Assembly (NCBI GenBank): GCA_027488215.1
Contig: JAIYCB010000031.1
Location: 1-64,000 of the forward strand
Source of the DNA: Comamonadaceae bacterium
Lineage (GTDB): Bacteria; Pseudomonadota; Gammaproteobacteria; Burkholderiales; Burkholderiaceae_C
Length of the DNA: 64,000 nucleotides
Direction: 5' to 3'
This document shows positions 53,364-60,831 of the stretch, piece by piece. The translations under genes and the position numbers were made by a program. Below the pieces are notes generated by a model. It worked only from the letters and a program-made list of their open reading frames with translations, ran no database searches and was not told the DNA's origin. Position 1 is the stretch's first letter. Each line of letters starts with the position of its first letter.

Positions 53364-55346
53364 ATGGCTACCCAATCAACTGTCAAAACCTCCAACGAGT
53401 ACTCCGAAGGCTCGATCCGCGTCCTCAAAGGCCTCGAACCCGTCAAGCAACGCCCGGGCATGTACACCCGGACCGACAACCCCCTGCACATCATCCAAGA
53501 AGTGCTGGACAACGCCGCCGACGAGGCGCTGGCGGGTTACGGCAAAAAGATCAAAGTCATCCTGCACTTGGATGGATCGATCAGCATCGAAGACGATGGC
53601 CGGGGCATTCCCTTTGGCCTTCACCCCGAAGAAAACGCCCCCGTGATCGAGCTGGTCTTCACCCGATTGCACGCGGGCGGCAAGTTTGACAAGGGCAAGG
53701 GCGGGGCTTACAGCTTCTCGGGCGGTTTGCACGGCGTGGGTGTGTCTGTGACCAATGCGCTGTCCAAGCGCCTGGAAGCCACAAGCTACCGCGAGGGCCA
53801 AGTGGCTACGCTGGTGTTTTCGGGCGGTGATGTGACCGAACAGCTTGTGACGCGCAAATCGGTCGAAGGCGACCGCAAACAGGGCACCACCGTGCGCGCT
53901 TGGCCAGACGCCAAATACTTCGAGTCCAGTGCCCTGCCAATGAACGAGTTGACGCACTTGCTGCGCAGCAAGGCGGTGCTGATGCCGGGCGTGACGGTAA
54001 CTTTGGTGAATGAAAAAACCAAAGAAAACCAACACTGGCAATACAAAGCCGGTCTGCGTGACTACCTGACGCAAACGCTCACCGCAGACCCCGTCATCCC
54101 CTTGTTTGAAGGCGAGGGTTTTGCGGATGGCAACAGCGAAAGCTTTGCCGAAGGCGAGGGCGCTTCTTGGGCCGTGGCCTTCACCGAAGACGGCGGGCCA
54201 GTGCGTGAGAGCTATGTCAATTTGATCCCCACCAGCGCAGGCGGCACGCACGACAGTGGTTTGCGAGACGGCCTGTTCACCGCCGTCAAGAGTTTCATCG
54301 AGTTGCATGGCTTGCTGCCCAAAGGCGTCAAACTCATGCCCGAAGACGTGTTTGCTCGTGCCAGCTATGTGCTGAGCGCCAAGGTGCTCGACCCGCAGTT
54401 TCAGGGCCAGATCAAGGAACGCTTGAACTCGCGCGACGCCGTGCGCTTGGTTTCTAGCTTTGTGCGCCCTGCGCTGGAGTTGTGGCTGAACGAGCATGTG
54501 GACTACGGCAAAAAGCTGGCCGAGTTGGCCATCAAGGCTGCGCAGTTTCGCCAGCGTGCAGGCCAGAAGGTCGAAAAGCGCAAGAGCTCGGGCGTGGCCG
54601 TGTTGCCCGGCAAGCTGACCGATTGCGAGAGCAAAGACATCTTGCACAACGAGGTGTTTCTGGTCGAGGGCGACTCGGCCGGCGGCAGTGCCAAGATGGG
54701 TCGCGACAAAGAGTGCCAGGCCATCTTGCCCCTGCGCGGCAAGGTGCTCAACACCTGGGAAGTGGACCGGGACCGCTTGTTTGCCAACAACGAAATCCAC
54801 GACATTTCGGTGGCCATCGGTGTGGACCCGCACGGGCCCAACGACAACCCCGACATGAGCAACCTGCGTTACGGCAAGGTGTGCATTTTGTCGGACGCGG
54901 ACGTGGATGGATCGCACATCCAGGTGCTGCTGCTGACTTTGTTCTTCCGCCACTTCCCCAAGCTGATCGAAGCGGGTCATTTGTATGTGGCGCGGCCTCC
55001 CTTGTTCCGCGTCGATGCACCGGCACGCGGCAAAAAGCCCGCCTCCAAAGCCTATGCGCTGGACGAAGGCGAGCTGACAGCCATCATCGACAAGCTTCGT
55101 AAAGACGGCGTGAAAGAAGGCGGCTGGAGCATCAGCCGATTCAAGGGCTTGGGCGAAATGAGCGCCGAGCAGCTGTGGGACACCACGCTCAACCCCGACA
55201 CGCGCCGCTTACTGCCCATCGAGTTGGGCCCCTTGGACAACGCCGGCACCGAAAACCTCATGACCCAGCTCATGGGCAAAGGCGAAGCCGCCGCCCGCCG
55301 CGAGCTGATGGAGTTGCACGGCGACTCGATTGAAATTGACGTGTGA
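53364..55346 (+). CDS. parE: DNA topoisomerase IV subunit B
   Basis: ATPase subunit of topoisomerase IV, which decatenates daughter chromosomes. It has 660 residues from the ATG at 53364. The GHKL ATPase domain has EVLDNAADEAL, EDDGRGIPFG and SGGLHGVGVSVTNALS. The transducer domain follows. The TOPRIM domain begins with VEGDSAGGSAKMGRD. The C-terminus has FKGLGEMSAEQLWDTT. ParE rather than GyrB is indicated by its adjacency to parC and by its shorter length. The frame is open upstream but overlaps the divergent gene's promoter region. Confidence 0.97.
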   Translation: MATQSTVKTSNEYSEGSIRVLKGLEPVKQRPGMYTRTDNPLHIIQEVLDNAADEALAGYGKKIKVILHLDGSISIEDDGRGIPFGLHPEENAPVIELVFTRLHAGGKFDKGKGGAYSFSGGLHGVGVSVTNALSKRLEATSYREGQVATLVFSGGDVTEQLVTRKSVEGDRKQGTTVRAWPDAKYFESSALPMNELTHLLRSKAVLMPGVTVTLVNEKTKENQHWQYKAGLRDYLTQTLTADPVIPLFEGEGFADGNSESFAEGEGASWAVAFTEDGGPVRESYVNLIPTSAGGTHDSGLRDGLFTAVKSFIELHGLLPKGVKLMPEDVFARASYVLSAKVLDPQFQGQIKERLNSRDAVRLVSSFVRPALELWLNEHVDYGKKLAELAIKAAQFRQRAGQKVEKRKSSGVAVLPGKLTDCESKDILHNEVFLVEGDSAGGSAKMGRDKECQAILPLRGKVLNTWEVDRDRLFANNEIHDISVAIGVDPHGPNDNPDMSNLRYGKVCILSDADVDGSHIQVLLLTLFFRHFPKLIEAGHLYVARPPLFRVDAPARGKKPASKAYALDEGELTAIIDKLRKDGVKEGGWSISRFKGLGEMSAEQLWDTTLNPDTRRLLPIELGPLDNAGTENLMTQLMGKGEAAARRELMELHGDSIEIDV

Positions 55347-55357
55347 TTTTTATTTCT

Positions 55358-55452
55358 GTCATCGCGAGGCACGAAGAGATCCAAGCCTCAGCTCAACCAT
55401 CATCGCCAGGGACGACACGATTGGTGGATGGCCGCGCTGCGCTCGCCATGAC
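55358..55452. repeat. Palindromic repeat element, intergenic copy
   Basis: An imperfect inverted repeat lies between parE and parC. Left arm GTCATCGCGAGG to GATCCA (55358-55383); right arm TGGATGGCCGCGC to CCATGAC (55425-55452). The middle is unrelated. The same end sequences recur at 61875-61975 inside a coding region, so this is a dispersed element of the REP/MITE type. Confidence 0.8.
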
Positions 55453-55475
55453 GATTCCCTTCATTGAATTGCCCC

Positions 55476-57839
55476 ATGACCACTGACCTGTTGACCCCCG
55501 AAACCGCAGCCCCCCCCGAAGGCGACCACCTGGGCGCTTACGCCCAGCGTGCCTATCTTGAATACGCGCTGTCCGTTGTCAAAGGCCGCGCCTTGCCCGA
55601 TGTGTGCGACGGCCAAAAGCCGGTGCAGCGGCGCATTTTGTATTCGATGGACCGCATGGGCCTTGGCTACAGCGGCCCCAACAACAACACCGCTGCCAAA
55701 CCCGTCAAGAGCGCCCGCGTGGTGGGCGATGTGCTGGGCCGCTACCACCCGCACGGCGACACGGCGGCTTACGACGCGCTGGTTCGCATGGCGCAAGACT
55801 TTTCGCAGCGCTACCCGCTGATCGACGGTCAGGGCAACTTTGGCTCGCGTGACGGCGACGGCGCGGCCGCCATGCGCTACACCGAAGCACGTCTGGCCCG
55901 CATCACCAGCTTGCTGCTGGGTGAGATCGACATGGGTACGGTGGACTTCATCCCCAACTACGACGGCTCGACCGAAGAGCCCAGCCAGCTGCCAGCACGT
56001 TTGCCGTTCACGCTGCTCAACGGCGCCAGCGGCATCGCCGTGGGCTTGGCCACCGAGATCCCCAGCCACAATCTGCGCGAAGTGGCCGACGCCTGCGTGG
56101 CTTTGATCAAAAACGACAAGCTCAGCGACAGCGAGTTGATGGCCATCCTCCCTGGTCCCGACTACCCCGGTGGCGGCCAGATCATCAGCCCGGCCAGCGA
56201 CATTGCCGACGCTTACCGCACCGGTCGCGGCAGCCTCAAGGTGCGCGCCCGCTGGAAAATCGAAGAACTCGCCCGCGGTCAGTGGCAACTGGTGGTGACC
56301 GAATTGCCGCAAGGCGTGAGCTCGCAGCGCGTGCTGGAAGAGATCGAAGAACTCACCAACCCCAAAGTCAAAGTCGGTAAAAAAGCGCTCAGCACCGACC
56401 AGATGCAGCTCAAAGCCAGCATGCTCGCCGTGCTGGACGTGGTCCGCGACGAGTCGAGCAAAGACGCCGCCGTGCGCCTGGTGTTTGAGCCCAAGACCAG
56501 CCGCATCGAACAGCAAGAACTCATCACCGCGCTGCTGGCCCACACCAGCCTGGAGACCTCGGCCCCGATCAACATGACCATGGTCGGCATCGACGGCAAG
56601 CCGATCCAGAAATCGCTGCGCCAGATCCTGACCGAGTGGATCCGCTTCCGCCAGACCACCATCGTGCGCCGCAGCCAGCACCGCCTCAACAAGGTGCTCG
56701 ACCGCATCCACATTCTGGAAGGCCGTCAGCTGGTGCTGCTGAACATCGACGAGGTGATCCGCATCATCCGCCACAGCGACGAACCCAAGCCTGCGCTGAT
56801 CGAAGCCTTCCGCTTGAGCGACCGCCAGGCCGAAGACATCCTCGAAATTCGCCTGCGCCAATTGGCCCGCTTGGAGGCCATCAAGATCGAACAAGAATTG
56901 AGCGAACTGCGCGCAGAGCAAGGCAAACTTGAAGAAATTCTGGGCAGCCCCGCCGCGCTGCGACGCCTGATGGTCAAGGAGATCGAAGCCGACGCCAAGA
57001 CCTTTGCTGACCCTCGCCGCACCCTGATCCAGGAAGAGAAAAAAGCCATCGCCGAAGTCAAGGTGGTGGACGAGCCTGTGACGGTAGTCGTTTCGGAAAA
57101 AGGCTGGGTGCGCGCCCGCACTGGCCACGGCCATGACGCCACCAGCTTCGCCTTCAAGGCGGGTGACGGCCTGTACGGCACCTTTGAATGCCGCACGGTG
57201 GACACCTTGCTGATGTTCGGCAGCAACGGCCGCATCTACAGCGTGCCCGTGGCCACATTGCCCGGCGCACGCGGCGACGGCCAGCCGGTGACCACGCTGA
57301 TCGAGCTGGAGCCGTCAACGCAAATTGCCCATTACTTTGCAGGCCCGGCCCACGCCACGCTGCTGCTCAGCGGCTCAGGCGGCTACGGCTTCATGGCTTC
57401 GGTCGAGAACATGATTTCGCGTAACAAAGCGGGCAAGGCCTTCATTAGCCTGGGCGACGGCGAAACCGTCTGTGCGCCCAGCCATGTGAGCGGCTCCAGC
57501 GCCACCGTGCCCGCCGACAAGCAAGCCATGCTTGCGGCCACCAGCGTGTGCTGCGCCAGCACGGGTGGACGAGTGCTGACGTTTGAGATCAGCGAAATCA
57601 AAACCATGGAAAAAGGCGGCCGGGGCCTGATGCTCATCGACCTCGAAGCCAAAGACACCCTTGCCGGTGCAGCGGCCTACACCCGCAGCGTGAAGATCGA
57701 GGGCATTGGCCGGGGCGGCAAAGCGCGCGACGAAACACTCGAAATCCGCAGCCTGAACAACGCCAAAGCATCGCGGGCCAAAAAGGGCCGTGTGGCGGAT
57801 TTGGGGTTCAAGCCTAATCGTGTGACACGGGTGGAGTGA
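55476..57839 (+). CDS. parC: DNA topoisomerase IV subunit A
   Basis: Cleavage subunit of topoisomerase IV. It has 787 residues. The winged-helix domain holds [32 protein letters not shown], and the active-site Tyr is in [11 protein letters not shown] (about residue 135). The tower and coiled-coil parts follow. The C-terminal region (about 520-780) is a beta-pinwheel with repeats such as [21 protein letters not shown]. The ATG at 55476 ([11 protein letters not shown]) is chosen; a TTG 12 bases upstream is in frame. It is convergent with the DUF1993 gene. Confidence 0.97.
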   Translation: MTTDLLTPETAAPPEGDHLGAYAQRAYLEYALSVVKGRALPDVCDGQKPVQRRILYSMDRMGLGYSGPNNNTAAKPVKSARVVGDVLGRYHPHGDTAAYDALVRMAQDFSQRYPLIDGQGNFGSRDGDGAAAMRYTEARLARITSLLLGEIDMGTVDFIPNYDGSTEEPSQLPARLPFTLLNGASGIAVGLATEIPSHNLREVADACVALIKNDKLSDSELMAILPGPDYPGGGQIISPASDIADAYRTGRGSLKVRARWKIEELARGQWQLVVTELPQGVSSQRVLEEIEELTNPKVKVGKKALSTDQMQLKASMLAVLDVVRDESSKDAAVRLVFEPKTSRIEQQELITALLAHTSLETSAPINMTMVGIDGKPIQKSLRQILTEWIRFRQTTIVRRSQHRLNKVLDRIHILEGRQLVLLNIDEVIRIIRHSDEPKPALIEAFRLSDRQAEDILEIRLRQLARLEAIKIEQELSELRAEQGKLEEILGSPAALRRLMVKEIEADAKTFADPRRTLIQEEKKAIAEVKVVDEPVTVVVSEKGWVRARTGHGHDATSFAFKAGDGLYGTFECRTVDTLLMFGSNGRIYSVPVATLPGARGDGQPVTTLIELEPSTQIAHYFAGPAHATLLLSGSGGYGFMASVENMISRNKAGKAFISLGDGETVCAPSHVSGSSATVPADKQAMLAATSVCCASTGGRVLTFEISEIKTMEKGGRGLMLIDLEAKDTLAGAAAYTRSVKIEGIGRGGKARDETLEIRSLNNAKASRAKKGRVADLGFKPNRVTRVE

Positions 57840-57846
57840 CGTTCAC

Positions 57847-58362
57847 TCACCCCTGCGCGCCCAGCAGGTAATCGATCTTGCCCACTTCAACACCGTTGTG
57901 GCGCAGGATGGTGTAAGCCGTGGTGATGTGGAAGTACAGATTGGGCAGCATCCAGCCCGTCAGGTAATCCTGTCCTTTGAGGGTGCGGGTTTTGCCTGGG
58001 CCTGCTGGGAAGGTGATCTCTTTGCCTTCAGTGCCGTCCAATGAAGAGGCAGGTACCGTGGCGATGAAGGCCAAGGTTTTCTGGATGCGCTCTTGCAGTT
58101 GGGCCAAGGTGGTTTCGGTGTCCTCAAACTTCGGCGCTTCGATGCCACTCAAACGGGCCAGGCCATTTTTGGCCGCGTCGCACGCAATCAGCACCTGGCG
58201 CGTAAAGGGAAACATGTCAGGGGCCAGCCGGTAGGTCGTCAGCGCGGCGGGGTCGATCTTTTTGGTTTCAACGAACTGCTCTGCCTTGGCCAGTATGTGG
58301 CTCAGGTTGGTCAGCATTCGGGTGCACACGGGCAGGCTGGCGCTGGACATGGAAATGGTCAT
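57847..58362 (-). CDS. DUF1993 family protein
   Basis: Cytosolic protein of 171 residues in the DUF1993 family, a four-helix-bundle group distantly related to DinB. It opens MTISMSSASLPVCTRMLTNLSHILAKAEQF. The conserved stretches LAPDMFPFTRQVLIACDAAKNGLARLSG and FHITTAYTILRHNGVEVGKIDYL are family-typical. Function is unknown. It starts about 41 bases downstream of the flavin reductase gene, probably on the same transcript. Confidence 0.92.
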   Translation of the reverse strand: MTISMSSASLPVCTRMLTNLSHILAKAEQFVETKKIDPAALTTYRLAPDMFPFTRQVLIACDAAKNGLARLSGIEAPKFEDTETTLAQLQERIQKTLAFIATVPASSLDGTEGKEITFPAGPGKTRTLKGQDYLTGWMLPNLYFHITTAYTILRHNGVEVGKIDYLLGAQG

Positions 58363-58403
58363 CAAAGTCTCCGTTCGTTGTGAAAAAGTCGAGGGTTGGA
58401 AAA

Positions 58404-58982
58404 TCAGGCCTTGGCCACAGGCAAAGCTGGGACCGTTTCGCCAATGGCATAAAAGTGGCCGCCTGCCACATGGTGCAAGCTGCGCAGTTCCGGTGCCGCG
58501 TTTTCAAAGTGCCAGCGCCCTTCGCTGAACACACGTTCATCGGCCCAGGCACCGATCACTTCGGCCAGGATCAAATCGTGAGGCCCGGCCACATGGGCGG
58601 TGGCAGGCAGCACGCGGCATTCCATTTGCGCAATGCAGCCATCGACCAAGGGCACGCCGGTCTGCGTTGCGGCCTGGGTGGTGATCTTGCAACGACTCAG
58701 TTTGTCGGGGCAGTTCTTGCCGCTCAAGCTGCCTGCAGCCATGACCAGATCTTTCATGGCCACTGTGGGCACGCAGAGACTGAGTACGCCTGAGGCGTCA
58801 ATCAGCTCCCGGGTGAGGGTGCTTTTGTCGACGACGACCGCGATCTTGGGGGTGTCAAAGTCTAGCGGCATGGCCCATGCAGCGGCCATCACATTGCTGC
58901 GGCCTGCGTGTACGCTGCCCACCAGCACGGTGGGGCCATGGTTGAGCAGGCGATAGGCGTATTTCAGTTCAACGGTTCGCAT
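58404..58982 (-). CDS. Flavin reductase family protein
   Basis: Flavin-binding split-barrel protein of 192 residues, resembling FMN-binding flavin reductase-like proteins. It has LLNHGPTVLVGSVHAGRSNVMAAAWAMPLDFDTPKIAVVVDKSTLTRELI as the flavin-binding region and ends with HHVAGGHFYAIGE. Substrate and electron acceptor are unknown. It is followed on the minus strand by DUF1993. Its start is only six bases after the stop of the upstream small lipoprotein. Confidence 0.9.
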   Translation of the reverse strand: MRTVELKYAYRLLNHGPTVLVGSVHAGRSNVMAAAWAMPLDFDTPKIAVVVDKSTLTRELIDASGVLSLCVPTVAMKDLVMAAGSLSGKNCPDKLSRCKITTQAATQTGVPLVDGCIAQMECRVLPATAHVAGPHDLILAEVIGAWADERVFSEGRWHFENAAPELRSLHHVAGGHFYAIGETVPALPVAKA

Positions 58983-58988
58983 GGGGGT

Positions 58989-59192
58989 TCAACGTGGCTC
59001 GGGGGTCAGTTCGGAGCGCTCTTTTTGGTATTGATCGTAAGGGGGTAAGCGCGTTCCTGGCGGCGCACTGGTGCCGACGGCCTTGGCTTTTTCCTGGGCG
59101 CGAATTTCTTCGTACAGCGCCTGTGTCGATATCAGGCCACAACCTGCCAAGCTGGTCAGCAGCGACAAGGCCAAAAGGAGTTTGACATTCAT
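58989..59192 (-). CDS. Small predicted lipoprotein
   Basis: A 67-residue protein starting MNVKLLLALSLLTSLAGC; the lipobox is LAGC (Cys18). The mature 50 residues are charged and proline-rich (LYEEIRAQEKAKAVGTSAPPG). No named family is recognised. The frame is open eight codons upstream, but the ATG at 59192 gives the better signal, and AAGGAG appears nearby only on the opposite strand. It sits directly before the flavin reductase gene. Confidence 0.75.
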   Translation of the reverse strand: MNVKLLLALSLLTSLAGCGLISTQALYEEIRAQEKAKAVGTSAPPGTRLPPYDQYQKERSELTPEPR

Positions 59193-59338
59193 GTGCGCTT
59201 GTTGAATTTTTGCCAAAATTTAAATTCGTGCTGCCGGATTTAGTATTCCAGATCATCCGCACCTAAGGGAATAGCGCTCGATGCTGGCAATGACCTGAAT
59301 CCTTTCTTCTGTGCGAAGGTCAGTGGCCATGGCTGTTT

Positions 59339-59797
59339 TCAGCCGATTTCGGCAATCAATTCAATTTCCACGCAGGCGCCCATGGGGATTTGGGCCACGC
59401 CAAAAGCGCTGCGGGCATGTGCGCCGACCTGAGGTCCGAACACTTGGCCCAGCAGTTCGCTGCAGCCGTTGGTCACCAGATGTTGTTCGTTGAAATCGCC
59501 TGTGGAGTTCACCAAGCTCATGACTTTGACGATGCGCTTGACCTTGTTCAGATCGCCCACGGCAGCATGAAGGGTGCCCATCAGGTCAATCGCCACGGCG
59601 CGCGCGGCTTGTTTGCCTTCGGTGGTGTCGATGTTCTTACCCAATTGTCCGACCCAGGCTTTGCCTTCTTTTTTGGCAATGTGGCCCGACAGGAACACCA
59701 GGTTGCCGGTTTGTACAAATGGCACATAAGCCGCTGCGGGCACGGCCACAGGGGGCAATTCGATGTTCAGGGATTTCAGTGTGTCGTAAACGCTCAT
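59339..59797 (-). CDS. RidA family protein
   Basis: YjgF/YER057c/UK114 fold, 152 residues, forming trimers in homologs. True RidA deaminates reactive enamines and imines; this longer subgroup (LGHIAKKEGKAWVGQLGKNIDTTEGKQAA) has unproven activity. The ends VAQIPMGACVEIELIAEIG are characteristic. The conserved Arg that binds the substrate carboxylate in canonical RidA is not obvious: its usual ARxAVxV position here reads ARSAFGVAQ. It lies downstream of the transglutaminase-like gene on the same strand, 100 bases away. Confidence 0.9.
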   Translation of the reverse strand: MSVYDTLKSLNIELPPVAVPAAAYVPFVQTGNLVFLSGHIAKKEGKAWVGQLGKNIDTTEGKQAARAVAIDLMGTLHAAVGDLNKVKRIVKVMSLVNSTGDFNEQHLVTNGCSELLGQVFGPQVGAHARSAFGVAQIPMGACVEIELIAEIG

Positions 59798-59897
59798 GGT
59801 TGACCTTTAAGGGGGTGATGGGTGGATTTCAATCTGTGCAGGATTGACCACAACAGGTCGGGATTGTCGCCGAATCCGGATTGAGCGTCTCACGGGT

Positions 59898-60809
59898 TTA
59901 TTCGGAAACAGGCGCTTGCAGAGGGGACACCGTCACTGCCACTTCGAGCGTGTGCGTGCCACCGCCTTGCAAGACACCTCGCAGGGGCGAGACATCGGCA
60001 AAATCGCGGCCCACGGCCAAGCGCACGTAGTCTTCGCCCGGACTGGCCAAGCCGCAGCGGTTGTTGGTCGGATCCAGGTCCAGCCAGCCTTGGCTAGCGT
60101 GGCCCGCCAGTTCGGGCAGGTAGACCGACGCCCAGGCGTGCGAAGCATCGCTGCCCACCAGACGTGGCTGACCCGGGGGTGGTTGGGTCAGCAGGTAGCC
60201 GCTCACATAACGAGCTGGCAAACCCAAGGAGCGAAAACAAGACACCAAAATGTGCGCGAAATCCTGACAAACCCCCCTTTTTTCTTGCAGTGCCTCGAGC
60301 GCCGGGGTGTTGATGTCGGTGCTGGCGGTTTGGTAGCGGAAATCGCGATGCATCCGCGCTGTCAACTCTTGAGCGGCTTGCATCAAGGGGCGTCCCGGCA
60401 TGAAACTGCTCAGGGCATAAGTCCGAAATGCTTCATGCACGGGCGCATGGTGCGAGCCAAACACCATGCCGCTGTGCACATCGCCGGGCTGACCGCCCCG
60501 GTAGCGAAAATGCTCGCGTACGGCTTCCCAGCTTTGACTGGCGCTGACATCCGGTAGCGCGCTCGTCTCCACTTCGCTGTGCGCCCTGACCGTCAGTCCG
60601 TCGTGAGGGCTGATCAGAGCCCAATAGGCGCGATGGTTAAAAAATGCATCGATGTTGTGTTTTAAGCAAGCCTCAGGCTCGACCTGTAACCCGTGGCTGA
60701 TGACTTTTTGGCAGGGCGTGTTGGCGGGTTGCAGGTGCGCTACATGTTGAGCGGTCTGCACCGATGGGCTGTAGCGATAGCGTGTTTCGTGGGTAATGGT
60801 CAAGCGCAT
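59898..60809 (-). CDS. Transglutaminase-like cysteine protease-fold protein
   Basis: A 303-residue protein with a bacterial transglutaminase N-terminal domain (about 1-80, MRLTITHETRYRYSPSVQTAQHVAHLQP) and a transglutaminase-like core. The catalytic triad is C181 (KRGVCQDFAH), H224 (SDASHAWASVYLP) and D246 (WLDLDPTNN). It has no signal peptide, so it acts in the cytoplasm. The gene begins 22 bases after the ATP-grasp/alpha-E gene, as is common for this set. The substrate is unknown; homologs are predicted to make, cut or transfer peptide or isopeptide bonds. Confidence 0.93.
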   Translation of the reverse strand: MRLTITHETRYRYSPSVQTAQHVAHLQPANTPCQKVISHGLQVEPEACLKHNIDAFFNHRAYWALISPHDGLTVRAHSEVETSALPDVSASQSWEAVREHFRYRGGQPGDVHSGMVFGSHHAPVHEAFRTYALSSFMPGRPLMQAAQELTARMHRDFRYQTASTDINTPALEALQEKRGVCQDFAHILVSCFRSLGLPARYVSGYLLTQPPPGQPRLVGSDASHAWASVYLPELAGHASQGWLDLDPTNNRCGLASPGEDYVRLAVGRDFADVSPLRGVLQGGGTHTLEVAVTVSPLQAPVSE

Positions 60810-60831
60810 GATGTGGGATGAAGGGGTACGC

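Noticed and set aside
53376..54980. 534-codon minus-strand frame over parE, and a similar 557-codon frame over parC (55461-57134)
   Set aside because: Both are shadows of strongly supported topoisomerase genes.
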